Under the pieces are notes generated by a model that made no database searches, was not told where the DNA came from, and saw only the letters and a program-made list of their open reading frames with translations. From Phoenix dactylifera (Eukaryota; Streptophyta; Magnoliopsida; Arecales; Arecaceae), in NCBI RefSeq assembly GCF_009389715.1, contig NC_052401.1, positions 4,685,071 through 4,749,070 on the forward strand: DNA of 64,000 bases, written 5' to 3'. The translations under genes and the position numbers were made by a program. Shown piece by piece: positions 45,601 through 57,100 of this stretch; the stretch's first letter is position 1, and every line of letters starts with the position of its first letter.

Positions 45601-46015
45601 TTGAAGTATGCTTGCTGCAATGCCCATTCAATTTAACAATTTGTCAAAAAATCTTAATAAATAGGGAAAAAAATCCATTTGAATAAGCAAGTTACAAACT
45701 TTTAGAAATAGAGTTGAAATAAAAGAAAATACTGCTTAAAGGAGAAGAACTGGCATCACAAAAAAAAAAAACAAGTGGGGAGGGAGGGGGCTTTAGTTAA
45801 ATTAAAGGAAGCACTATATTTATGAGAAAAAAGTATAAAAAAATAAGATAGATCGAGAAAAAGGGGTGAAAGCAGAAAAGAGATGCCTGGAGGGTGAAGT
45901 TGACGTGGTCTTGGATGGGAGAGAGCTGGTTCTGCGCCGCGATGTTCGCTTCCTCGAGCTTCCTTCTCAATCTATCGGATACTATTCGTTCTTCCACTGC
46001 CGCTACGTGATCCAT
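42637..46015 (-). CDS. FAM136A-like protein (DUF842), probably mitochondrial
   Basis: Three exons on the minus strand: 46015-45887, 45614-45477 and 42816-42637, giving 148 residues in continuous frame, close to human FAM136A (138). The protein has paired cysteine motifs of the CX3C type: C-A-Y-E-C with C-V-E-H-C in exon 2, then C-Q-D and C-V-N in exon 3. It also has the family segment QAYFKCAYECFDRR and a VPVLNANNLVETEMAKFQ helix. The animal homologue is a mitochondrial intermembrane-space protein; the plant role is not known to me. The first intron appears to use a GC donor (CTCCAG|GCATCT) with a normal CAG acceptor. The second is GT-AG, 2.66 kb, and carries unrelated decayed sequence. A TRIM element lies about 230 bases upstream of the ATG. 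Confidence 0.9.
44493..45180 (-). pseudogene. Unrecognised decayed coding-like sequence in FAM136A-like intron
   Basis: On the minus strand the frame upstream of and including 45067-44843 reads through CGCGKAWVRESGSHKKGKEE, then a charged segment containing QGLVYEEISKRMHCSKWK, and then stops. A second frame at 44711-44493 has CARCLKKEYK and KSILCKRC, which look like a Cys-pair motif. The two are out of frame with stops between. It looks like a degenerate gene fragment with Cys-rich parts, but I cannot name the family. Confidence 0.3.
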
Positions 46016-46244
46016 CTCTCTCTGTTTCCCTCGATCTCTCTTGGTTGGCTGCTAAGAAAAGAGGAAGAGAGGGGCTCTGTCGCCGTTTTCGTCCTATTAG
46101 CCGCTTTTTAGGAGCGAAAAGGCTAGGGGTTTGGAGAGCTCTCGGTGAAGAGGATTCCGTTACGATACTCCTCCGGAACGGTTTAAAGCTACGCAAGCCA
46201 AACCCCTGTCAAATTCATTCCTGTTTTCCATTTTAGGTAATGTT

Positions 46245-46635
46245 TGTATAACAACCCATGACCTCATCCAAAATAGCTAGCCGAAAGTTATTATTTAAGT
46301 TACTTTATCCTGTATAAGTACCCAAGATCTACCTAGCGAATAAACGATGTGGGACTGACGTCCTCGTCAGGCTAAGAATTCATATCTATTCAAATCTAAT
46401 CACAAACACCACGATTGGCCCGTAGTCAGCCCCAATAAATCCGTGCTGTAGTATCTCCTAGTCCACATAGGTTATGGGCTGGGTCCGTTCAGATACCATT
46501 TGTAACAATCCAGAAGCTTACCAAAAATGGCTAGCCAGAAGGTATTATTTGGGTTCCTTGATCCTGTATAAGTACCCAAAATCTACCCAGCGAATAACCG
46601 ATGTGGAACTAAACACACGTCCGCACGGGCCCTCA
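46245..46635 (-). mobile_element. TRIM (miniature LTR retrotransposon) upstream of the FAM136A-like gene
   Basis: Two similar direct repeats of about 130 bases (46245-46375 and 46501-46635) share GGCTAGCC-, CCTGTATAAGTACCCAA- and AGCGAATAA-type blocks. They flank only about 125 bases of internal DNA. On the minus strand the upstream LTR ends TGTTACA, then AA, then TGGTATCTGAAC, which differs at two positions from the usual initiator-Met-tRNA primer-binding site TGGTATCAGAGC. Near-matching flanks (ATGTT at 46240-46244, CTGTT at 46636-46640) may be a diverged 5-base target duplication. Total about 391 bases with no coding capacity, as expected for a TRIM. It is about 230 bases 5' of the neighbouring ATG. 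Confidence 0.8.
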
Positions 46636-46639
46636 CTGT

Positions 46640-47411
46640 TTGAATCAATTTTTAAACTTGATTTTTTTCTAATAGAAAATTTTCAAACGAAATGTAAAGA
46701 GAGAAAAATTTTTATTTGATCCAAAGTTACATGAGATCTTTTACCTTATGTTTAGCTAACCATCATTAAAATTTTAGAAGTTGACTGAAGTCCTCTGTGA
46801 TTCGGATTTGAATAGCAAACACCTAGTCTTTCAATCATAGCTATCTATATATCATATATCAATATGATGCATATAATCACAGTCATCGTATAATATATGA
46901 AAGTCTATGATTGATAAATTGGATCTCTCCAAGTCTAAACTCTGAATAGAAGAGGATCCGACCGAGGGTGAATGATGAGTTATATCTAACTCTCCGGGCT
47001 TTTCTCCTGTTATGATGGAGGGCATTGTTTACTTATCTATTTCTAGACTAGGTGCATCAAATTGTTGAATTTGGACATGTGATGTTAGGGGTGAAGCCGA
47101 GACTTGCTGAGAAATAATAGTCTCACATCGAATAGCTTAAGAACTATTGTAGTGCCTAGATACTTTTGGACCCAACTATCCAAAGTATCAGAGCCTGTTG
47201 CCCCTCGTTACAGGTTTAGTCCATCCGGCTCAGAGAGGGTATTGAGAAATAATAGTCTCGTATCGGATAGATTTTAATGCCCGGGTTTAAGATAAGATCT
47301 TAACAAAGTTAAATTTGTTTATATTTTTGACCTTAAACCTCTTGACTTGTTTATATGATAAGTGACACGAGTAGCAAAAGTTACAAAAAATTCATACTTC
47401 TTCAGGATTAA
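46640..47411. other. Intergenic DNA with LTR-like fragments
   Basis: GAGAAATAATAGTCTC occurs twice (about 47109 and 47251). AAGTATCAGAGCCTG near 47186 resembles an initiator-tRNA primer-binding site following an LTR end. These are probably fragments of another LTR element; boundaries are not resolved. Confidence 0.45.
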
Positions 47412-48131
47412 GACTCCATTTGGGGGAGCTTTTGGCACTTTTTGGCCCTCCAAAAGTGCTTTTAGATAAAATAAGGATGTTTGGTAAAAATTTCGGAAAG
47501 CTATTTTAGCTTTTGTATAAAGCTAAAAATAGTTTTTTGGAAAAAAAACTTTATTTTAGAGCTTTCTGAAAAAGTACTTTTAGTCCCGGTCAGAAAGCTA
47601 TTTTTTTGACCAAAATATTCGTGATAAAATATAATAATTACACAAAATATCCCTTTAATAATTATATAACCAATTTTATCACTTAGCTAGAAAATTTGTT
47701 ATATTATGAAAATTAATTTACATTAATAAACATTTTATATCTTTATAATTGTTTTATACTATAAATATAATATTATATTACATTATATTATAATACATTG
47801 ATATGTTATGTTCAATAATTTAATATTATATTAAATTATTATGCTATAGTATAGAATATCATATTACTATATTATAATAATATTATATTATATTATATAT
47901 TTATGTATTAATATATATTGTATTTTATTATGCTTTGTTGTATAATATTATATGATGTACTATACCAAAAGTACTTTCTCAATTTCTTTACCAAATACAT
48001 GTTAAAGTGGCGCAGTACTTTAGAAATGTAGTTACCATTTACCAAACAATAAATAGTTTTCTATAAAAGCTCTATTTCCCAAAGTGCTACTTCTGAAAGT
48101 TCTGTTGCCAATAACTTTTCCAAACGGAGCC
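47412..48131 (-). mobile_element. Second Tourist-like element of the same family, inverted
   Basis: The ends GACTCCATTTGGGGGAGCTTTTGGC and (complement of the right end) GGCTCCGTTTGGAAAAGTT are diverged versions of the 34981-36432 termini. Sub-terminal GGCCCTCCAAAAG and AAAGCT-rich parts also match, in reverse orientation. It is flanked by TAA on both sides (47409-47411 and 48132-48134). Length 720 bases, with the AT-only centre but without the pyrimidine tract and GC-rich core of the longer copy. Confidence 0.8.
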
Positions 48132-49845
48132 TAAAGCGTTTCTATGGAGAATATTGTGGATATATTGGGCTTTTTTTTCTTCCTTTGAGCGCATATATGC
48201 TACGGTGGTGTGGCAAGAAATGTAAGATGGATGGGAGGGAGTTCCCATACTCAGATGCATGGTTTGAAGGTGAATGGCTGCTAGCAAATTTAAAAAATAA
48301 TCAGTTCTTTTGTAATTTGTCTTCCATATTGTAATGGTTAATATGGAAAAGTAGAATTTTCTCCTGAGGTAGTGCAAGATTGATCGCAAAATATGCACAT
48401 ATCATGGGAACCATCTCCACAGCAGTGGGTGTAAGATTAATACCAATGGATCTTATCATCCCCAAGTGAAGAGATGGGAGGCAGAGGTAGACTGAAAAAA
48501 CTAGATTTTAATTGTCTTAGAATGCTGACAGGATTATTTTGACAATTTGTTGAATATAGATGAAATTCTGAGTTGCAGGCCTCAATGTTTGGTTTTCTGT
48601 TCTCTGCAATACAATATAGCTATATAGTCCTAATTGGCTTCATATTCAGAATCTAGCATGCAGACCATTAATCTTTTACTTATCTTATAATCCAAATACA
48701 TACCTAGAGTATGTTCAAAGCGGCAATATTATCGATTCGTTCCCCCTATATCAATTCAATATCATATCTGGTTGCCTGCAATTACTTGATTCGGCATCGA
48801 CTCGACTAAGAGATTCTGGCTCATGAGATCCATATTTCTGGATGATCAAATATTGGAACAAATTGTAAGAAGTTGGAGATTATGCATGTAAATCGATCTC
48901 AACCAGGCTGAAAAACTCAGCCCTATCTGAATCCCAAGACCTAGCGTTACTCATTTTAGGACTCAATATCATATATGTTAGCTGTGCATATCAATCAAGC
49001 TCAGATGTAGGCATGTTTATCTTACATCAAGCACTTTTCAAGGTGTGAAGTGAAAAGCAGAACTTTGTAGTCATGGAAAGATGGCTTCAACAATGGTACA
49101 AATTTGCTAATTCCAACAGCATATTAACACTCTTTTTTTTTTTTGTTGCTCTAAAACAATATATTAACACTTTAGTCAACTTAATCTTGTCCAGTAGTGC
49201 ATACATGCACCCCAAATTTCAGGCTGTTAGCAAGCTTTAGGTGGGCCAGCTCTTTTTTTTAAAAAAAGAAGAAGAAGAAGGAGAAAAAACACCAAAAAAA
49301 AAAAAAGTGGGCCAGAATTATTATTTTTATTGGGCCAGGCTTGATGCCGAGACCATGGGCCGGAATTAACTCCCAAGATCATAATTTGATCCCGACAAAT
49401 CATGAACCTCGGAAACCGGAGAAACCGGACAGATACCCAACGGCATGCTAAATTTCAAAACTAACGGCCGGCAAAGGTGACACCCTTTTATCTTTAAATT
49501 TTTCCTTTCTCACCTCAGTTTCAATCAAAATCTATTAAAAAAAATCCTACTACATGGTTAATTAACCATCTTTTCTTGCTAAAACTGAGTTTTTCATTGT
49601 TTTTGTGATGCTTATTAGAAGCATCAATGACAAGAGAGTAAGAAGGGGAAAAAAAAAACTAATAGATTGGAGATAACATGAAGTAATAAGCACACTTTCA
49701 CCCCTTTTTTCTGTCCAATAAAAAAGGATAATTTCTTTTTATATCATGTTCTTATGAAGCAACGAAAGCAAGCTCCATTTGGAGGAGTTCAGAAGCTACA
49801 TGCCTATATCAAGGAGGACAGTTAAAACAGAGATACCATTAAGAT
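48132..49845. other. Intergenic DNA
   Basis: No gene recognised. Contains poly(A)/poly(T) runs and a GAA-rich stretch near 49260-49315. The region just left of 49846 is presumably the 3' UTR of the next gene. Confidence 0.5.
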
Positions 49846-50310
49846 CTACTCTTCTCCAGCCATTACCATCATTCTAAGAGGACTAGGCCCAAGCTTTTTC
49901 CTTCTCATGGCATTCCTCTTTCTCATGAATTCCATCTGGTTCCTCCTCCTCAGCTGCATCATTGCTTCCTCTTCCACCACAAATCTCCTCATCAAGGTGT
50001 CGTCGGTTAACGACTTCCCCCTGAACACTCTCCGACCTTCCACCGACGTTCTTGCGTTCATGACTCTATCAGGAGCCACAAAAGATTTCGATCTCGACAA
50101 ACTGCAGCTCCTTCTTTGACGGACGTCGGCTCGAAACACCTCGTTGTAGGAAGAGATGGGAGCACAAAGACAGACTCGAGTGAATGAAGAGGCTACCTTC
50201 AGAGAAGTACATTTCCTTAGCTTCGGTTTGTTGTAGTTTGCTGGAATTCCATCAGATTTTGTTACTGGAGACTTTGTTGCATGCTTCCATAGAATCACAA
50301 TCTCCATCAC
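49846..50310 (-). CDS. Small basic plant protein of unknown function
   Basis: An uninterrupted frame of 154 codons starting [20 protein letters not shown] and ending MVMAGEE. It is rich in Arg, Ser and Lys. The centre has SLSRSKSF and the C-terminal half has a patterned charged segment ([20 protein letters not shown]) that looks helical, followed by [11 protein letters not shown] recall this overall type ([11 protein letters not shown] near the middle, an acidic helix and a KLGPSPL end) as a conserved plant-specific family without known function, but I give no name. No signal peptide or membrane segment; a basic cluster could direct it to the nucleus. The start could be the second Met. An intron inside the first third cannot be excluded because a GTAGCC donor-like site occurs there. 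Confidence 0.6.
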   Translation of the reverse strand: MMEIVILWKHATKSPVTKSDGIPANYNKPKLRKCTSLKVASSFTRVCLCAPISSYNEVFRADVRQRRSCSLSRSKSFVAPDRVMNARTSVEGRRVFRGKSLTDDTLMRRFVVEEEAMMQLRRRNQMEFMRKRNAMRRKKLGPSPLRMMVMAGEE

Positions 50311-51530
50311 TCTTTGGTACCACGGCTTTCTGAAACATGAGCATCTCAGTGACCAAATGAACCCAAGAAGACAAGGACAGAGGTGTCTATGCTAGTAGTG
50401 AAACATTCAGAGAACAAGTGTTGTTCCGGCCCAAAAAAACTTATGATGTTAATACTATGAATAAATTCAAAAAACTAGGCATGAAGGTTATAATCTACAT
50501 CATGAAACGCTTGCTTATATAAAAGAAGAGGTAGATAATGGGGATTTTTGCTTGCCTTGATTGTTGAATCTTTTGATCTTGCATGAACAAGGAGTGGAGA
50601 AACATGGGAGAGTTGGAGGATGAGAGTGATGGAGTTCATCTGTGGAACAGAGTGGTGTGGCTTGAACTAGAGTTTGTGAAGATATTCTGCAGTGGCAATG
50701 TGGTCCTTTACTTTCTCTTTCTTTTCTTTATTGTAGCATGCTTTTGCTTTGGCAGGATTCCTTACAATGGAGTGATAAGAGCTGACTGCTGAAAACTAGA
50801 TTTGAACACCACCAGAAAAAAAGTTGAATGGCCCCCATCGACTCCTTTAGATATGAACCACAGCAGGTTCCTTCACTAGTATAGCTGCTATTTAGGCCCC
50901 ATGATCTTGTATAACAAAGCTAGTGTGGGTCAAATCCAATGACCCCAGTGGCCAATGTTGTCGGCATGACCACAAACACTAAAGATCGATCGATCGTAAA
51001 CATCAAATTGGCCCGGGACCATTGTTTGTGACTGAAATATTCGATCGATGCAAGCTACACATCTATGGAGAAAAAACAAATAGAAAAGGTCGTGATGATA
51101 ATTCTTATATAGCTCCAAGGATTACAATGGTTAACTATGATTAAATGCTGAAACAGAAGTAGAAACAGCAATTTTTAAAAGGGGGAAGGCAGAAGAGTCA
51201 AAAGAGCATTGCTTTAGTAATTGCAGCATTTTCACATAAAGAATCAAAAGCTTGCAGCATTACATCTCATCCCCATCATTTTCCTCCTCTAGTTAGATGG
51301 GGAACATTCTCATTGCCTTGGTAGGAAGTATGTTGACTAAATATATGCATATCTTAGACATTGATAATTGCCAATGGATGGCATCATGATTCCCTTGGTG
51401 GTGGTGTTATGTCCAAAGGCTGAAAAAGAAGTGGAGAAAGGGAGGAAAGGGAAATGATTAATTAGACTTGGGTGCTTCAGGACACTCAAGATCTCCATAT
51501 GCTTTGAAAGAAGTGTGAAAGGCTAACCAA
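50311..51530. other. Intergenic DNA
   Basis: Probably the promoter of the small basic protein gene near 50.3-50.8 kb. The plus-strand frame at 50583-50792 has a hydrophobic stretch but no homology I recognise. Nothing else is supported. Confidence 0.45.
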
Positions 51531-51539
51531 AAGTATCAA

Positions 51540-53100
51540 AGTGCCAATGTATAACTTCCATTTGGCAGGGTATTGAAGTGCTAGCATACAACCCCCACCA
51601 GCAGGATAATGAGGTAACATTGTATAACCCCCATTGGCAAAATATCAAAATGCCAATATACAAGCTCTACTCATAGAGTATCGAGACATAGTTTGGTGCG
51701 ATTTCAAATCCATCTTGACTCAAAACTCTTTTTTTCAAAAATATATTTCATGTTCCAAATCAAAAAGTTCATAAAGCCATGCGACATGAAAATTAATCGA
51801 GTATAATTCATATCAAAATCAATACTTCTGATCATGAATTATTTAATATTCTAGATAAGGGCATATTTAATAATTAAAAATACTAAGCATGAATTTCATA
51901 AATTGTAAATAATTTTGTATAGAAAATATTTTACAATTTGCCGATAAATCTACAAAGAGAGTTACATTAGTTATATTGCAAGTGAAATCAACCAACAGAT
52001 CCAATTAATTTCGAAAATTTCTCTCGGAGACTAATATTCAAAAATTATATTTTTATCAAAATTTTACCATAATTTTTTAAAAATAAAAACTTTAAGTTCC
52101 AACATCCTCATAGGGTTGGCCAAGCGGTAATGTTTGACGTCCCGATCGATTCGATATAAGTCATACAATTGATCTATTATGAATTAAAAATTATATTAGA
52201 ATGCAAATAACACTATAAAAAATATTGATGGTGCAATCTAGTGGTACCTCGCCTAGGCCGGGGTTGGGGCCGGTACACCATCTGGCGACCATAGATCAGG
52301 ACCCGCTTCATTAGGATCAATCAAAATCATTAGGAAGAGCCCTTTACTGGATCCAACAACCTCAAAGAGCGTAGAAAGAAAAAATCCACGTAGAGAGAGA
52401 AATAAGGAGTGTGTGATGAAGAGAGAGAAGAGAGAAAAAGAAAGCCTTTCTCTCCAACAAGAAAATAAGTGGGTTATTGACTTGACTGCTGGTTAGAGGA
52501 GCAATGATCAGCAACTGAGCAGCAGTTAGTGGCAAAGAAATAAACCTAAAAAAAGTTTAGCCAAAGAAGGGACTTTTTTGGCTTAATCGTTTTTTAGATC
52601 CCAGCCTTCTCGCCGGTGGCTAGGACTTTGGCACAGGCCAAAGGCCGACACAAAGGAGAGATTGAGGACCTTAACAATGAACTCTAGCGGCAGAAATGAC
52701 CAAAAAAAAGAAGAGAAGACGACCAAAATAGGGGAAAGAATAGGGATTTTCTTTTGATTGATTTTCAAGACCTAAAGAGGATGGAGTAAGCAAGGAAAAA
52801 GAGGATCCGGGCTTTACATCGGCTCCGACAAGCTCTCTGGCCCCAATTTCTAGGGGGCACAATGCTAGAAATCGGCAAGCTCAAGAGAGAAGAAGAATGA
52901 GGAAGAAGAGGGATTACTTAAGGTGGAGGGTCATAGAGGGATGGGGAGGCTTTCTTATAGAGAAACCCTAAAATTCCGCTCGAGTTCGGTGGCCTTAAGA
53001 CTCCGATCCTAGTTGGAGTCCTTAGAGAGGAAGAAGACTCACATCTTCCCAATGGGAGTCTTCTACCGTCCGTCACATGCAGGGCATGTGCAAGGCCAAT
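51540..53100 (-). mobile_element. Second copy of the gypsy-like LTR family
   Basis: Shares with 20082-22140, in the same orientation, the CCTCATAGGGTTGG block (about 52110), GATCAGGAC, TACTGGATC, a GAGAGAGAAA tract and a GGCCAAAGGCCG-type region. The two copies are well diverged. It begins with three imperfect repeats containing GTATAAC...CC/CATTGGCA (about 51549-51650). No protein domains and no mapped ends, so it is likely an LTR or noncoding fragment. Confidence 0.5.
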
Positions 53101-54161
53101 CTGGATGAGTCTGGCCGGTCAAGTGGACCAGGCTAGATCAGGCCATTTCGCATATAGTGGTCGCAACCTAATGCAATACACAGAGGTTAGGTGGATGTTG
53201 TGTAGGGCCAAGTATGGTTTAGCCATTACATGACTGCCATGCAAGTACAGGTAAGTGAGAGGGTGGTGGAGCTAGGGGGTTTAGCTTTTCACCTACTAGT
53301 AATGTATCAGTAACAATACTTAAAAATAAGATTCTGATAGAGTAGGGCTTCAACAAAAAAAAGTTTCTATTCTTCAATACGGACCGATAGATGACAAGAA
53401 GTGAAAAACACATAAGAATATCACATAATGGTTTCAGTTATGAACATAGAAAATATGCAGAATTTCCAATAGAATATTATGGGTTCTACAGTTACATACA
53501 TCTGATTCTCATCCAGATAAATGAAGTAGACATGAAATTTGAATTTAAAGTTTGAAACCACTAAGCAGCCTCCCATATTGATGTGATTTAACTAAAAATA
53601 TCTGGAATGGAAGACAAAATTAAGTTTCTAAACTGATTTTAAAAAATAGATTTTTCTTGTTGCATTTGTAGACATCTAATATTGGTAGCTAGAATCTTCT
53701 ACGTAGGATAATGCCACTGCTTTAGAATTTCCTCGGAATCTTGACCCCACTTCACTTCCCAAAAGTTGTCTTATTAAAAACGTTTCGAGAGTATCTGCTT
53801 CCCCGCAGTCGCTCTTGATTCTGGCAACTAAGCTTCTAACTTGGGGTGAGGAGGGGCAATTAAAAGTTGCAGAGAAAATAATGCAAAACACCTGCTTAAA
53901 AGTGGAAACTGTGTACAGGCCACTGAAAGCGCAAATTGGGGTCTACAAGACATGGCAAGCAGCTTGTTTAACAATCCTGCCAACCAACCCCCTTGATATC
54001 TCTTCCTACATGCACAATATGTACACCTGTTACTATGAAGTATATATCCTGCAAAAAACACTCCCTAGTTCTACCGAAGTATCCAAAGTAGATTTGCCCA
54101 ACAAAACTCATAAACACTGACGAGACACCGTTCAAGTGCATGCTCTCATCTCTTCGAGGCC
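53100..54161. other. NLP 3' UTR and intergenic DNA
   Basis: The several hundred bases left of 54162 are likely the NLP 3' UTR. No other gene or RNA was recognised. Open frames around 53.7-54.1 kb overlap on both strands and have no domains. Confidence 0.5.
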
Positions 54162-57100
54162 TTATGACTCCATTAGCAGGCAATCGCTACTTCCTGAGCT
54201 GCCAATAGCAGAAGCCGCATCTCGAACTTGAAGCTTTACGCTATGGGATCCTATATACTCCAATACTTCAATACACTCCTGCAGATCAGAGTCACTTGCC
54301 AACGTCACCCACTCTTCCTCGTCATCCATGTACTTGAGCTGGAATGTCCCAGCCAACAATCTGAATCTCTTTCCAACTTCCTCAAACAAACGGTGGCAAC
54401 CCATGGATGGCAAGAACTTAAACCTCACAGTGTCATCTTTATAAGTAGCCTTCACTGTGATGGCTGATCCACTTACAGTAACAGCTGCCATACTATTAGA
54501 GCTTTTCACAAAAGTTGGGTGACTTGATGCACTGCCATTGGAAGAGTCTGTCATGCTGGAAGAAGAAGGATGGCTGTGTTCTATGATTCCGTCATCAGCA
54601 TATATTTTAGCATTCATTTCATCCACTGCTTCTGTAGAACTTGAGCCTCTTAACATAATCTGACATTCAAGGCTCTGTAAAGTCGAGCCACCTTTGCCAA
54701 ATGCATGTTGGCAGCCTGTTTCTTTTGTAAGATATGAACTACGGAAAATATCTTTGGAATTTGTTGGCCATGAAGGTGTACCTTCAGTGTTAGCCTGCTG
54801 CAATAGTCCATCAGCACAAGTAGACTTGCACTCATTGCTGCAGCCATCTGAGGGAACATGGAGTTCAGACCCTTCACATTTATGCACATTAGGGAGTTTT
54901 AATTGGCTCAAAGTCTCTTGTTGGCGACCATCAAGAGAAGAGTAGTTTGGTTCTGATTTCCCAATAGATGGTTCAGCTGCAACTTGAGGAGCAGAAGATG
55001 CAGGCAAACAATCTCGACCAGATGGCTCCAAGGTTATCATTGATGGTTTTTCAGGCAAAGAGACCGCAGCAACAAGACACCCAGCAGCAGGATCATAATT
55101 TAATGCTCCCTCCACTCCCTGCACAGAGTTAATCACAGTTTGGATCTTCTTCAGTGAACGGTTGACCTTGTTAATCTTACGAGATGGCCATCTTAAAATC
55201 CCATGCTGTCTGCATATCCTTTTCAGTGTTGTTGGACAAACTGCCAAAGTGACGATCATACTATATCAATGAAACAATCTCCAACCCTTATTTTAAATTC
55301 AACTAATAAATCTGCAGTTAATTTTCTCCAGCTATAACTATGAAACTTAAGGTTTCTTCTTAAGACTTTTTTAAGCTACGAACATGCTTTCCGTTAAAAT
55401 GGAACTACTAATGCACTAATACAGATGGACAGAAAAACTAACCTCCAATGCTTTTTGCAGCATCCTTGAGACTACAAGGAAAGTATCGCTGAAGAACACT
55501 TAAGCTAATATTCTTCTCAGTTGTACTGCGCTTTTTTTCCAGATGCCTCGTCGAGCTAGACTTTGACTGCAACATAGAATTGAGATGCTGCAATTGAATC
55601 ATATGAAATAAATACTCTAAAATTCTACATTATAACCGTAACATCACATGCTATCAATGGAATGAACACTCTCTTAGTATATTTTCTTCCACTTATCACT
55701 CATCTCAACCAAATTCATAGAAATAGCACAGAGCAAATATAGTTGTCCATACTAAATATGCTACTGAAGGGTAGTGTTACTCATCCCACAACCAAGGATT
55801 TAGGTCCCACTGAAACAGGACAGTAATATTGGTATCGTGTCATTCTAATAAAAAACGAGGACCCAAGACACATGTAGGACATCAGTCAGTTAATAGGCTG
55901 GTATGTCCCTCCTACACCGACAAAAACCGGTCAAGACCGGCTGGCAGGTACCAAGGCCAGTTCAACTGGTACCATGCATGACCCGACGGGGTTGCTTGAT
56001 TTTGAAATAAAATCGAGAAAGAGAGCAGTGTGAGGCCACTCTCTCTTTCTCTTTATCTTGGTCATGGGAGGGAAGAGCAGGCAAAGACCGAAAAGAGAGA
56101 GGGAGGGAGAGAGAGTGGAGAAGGGTGAGGAGAAAGGAGGGCATGTCCAGCCTGCCTGCCCTCACAATGATTGAGCCTCCTCAACGCCGGAGCATATACC
56201 CATCATTGACTAAAAGACATATTAATATTAAACATTACTAAGAAAAACATCACTAAATTCCTTTTTTTTTTTGAGAAGATATCATCATTAAGTTCTTAAA
56301 ATAACATCAATATGAAGTCAAAAATTATGTATTTACATGCATACATTCACATCAACTGTACATAATCAAGTTGCTGAATGCTATTTTCTAATTCTGAAAA
56401 ATTTAACACTTGGTACGAGTGTCTGACACCATCTCTTGCACCAAAAACCCAAGTAACATAACTCTGCTCCTCCTTAACTTCATTCTCATATATTCTACAT
56501 ACGTTTGCTTAGTTTCTTAATCTGTTATGCACAGGATTACTTAATCTCCCTCATTTGCTTTTATGCTAGTAAACCAAATTTCAAAAATTAAAATTTTATT
56601 ATCTCAAAGCCCACTTTGCTAGCCTAGAATTCCAGATATTTCACCTAAAATAAAACATTTCAATTGAACCCCCATCTATTGGACTCATTCCAAGCACTTC
56701 GATTTGGACTTCAACCAGACACAATGCATTTAAAGTGAAACAAACTAAAATGGGTCGGAATATGTTTCAACCAATTATGATCTCATGTTTCAGATCTCAG
56801 TGATAAATGCCAAAAATAACTGAGGAAACATGTATATTACATATCTTAAAAGTATAAGAACCAGCAAGAGTGCAAAATAGTGATAAGAACCAAGAAACAA
56901 CAAATCATGTGGTAATGAAATGTTATATGTTATTGATATCAGAGTTCAGGATCAATAAACACTGAGAAAAGTTTAGAGTTCTACATACGCCTCATAAGGC
57001 TTCCTCTATATCTAATCTCTTATCTGGGGCTAGAAAGCATTATCCATGCACGTGTGTGTGTCATGAGGCAACTAATCCAGAAATCTAAGGTCATTACATA

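Noticed and set aside
50583-50792. 69-codon frame with a hydrophobic stretch
   Set aside because: Short, no homology seen, and located in the likely promoter of the neighbouring gene on the other strand.
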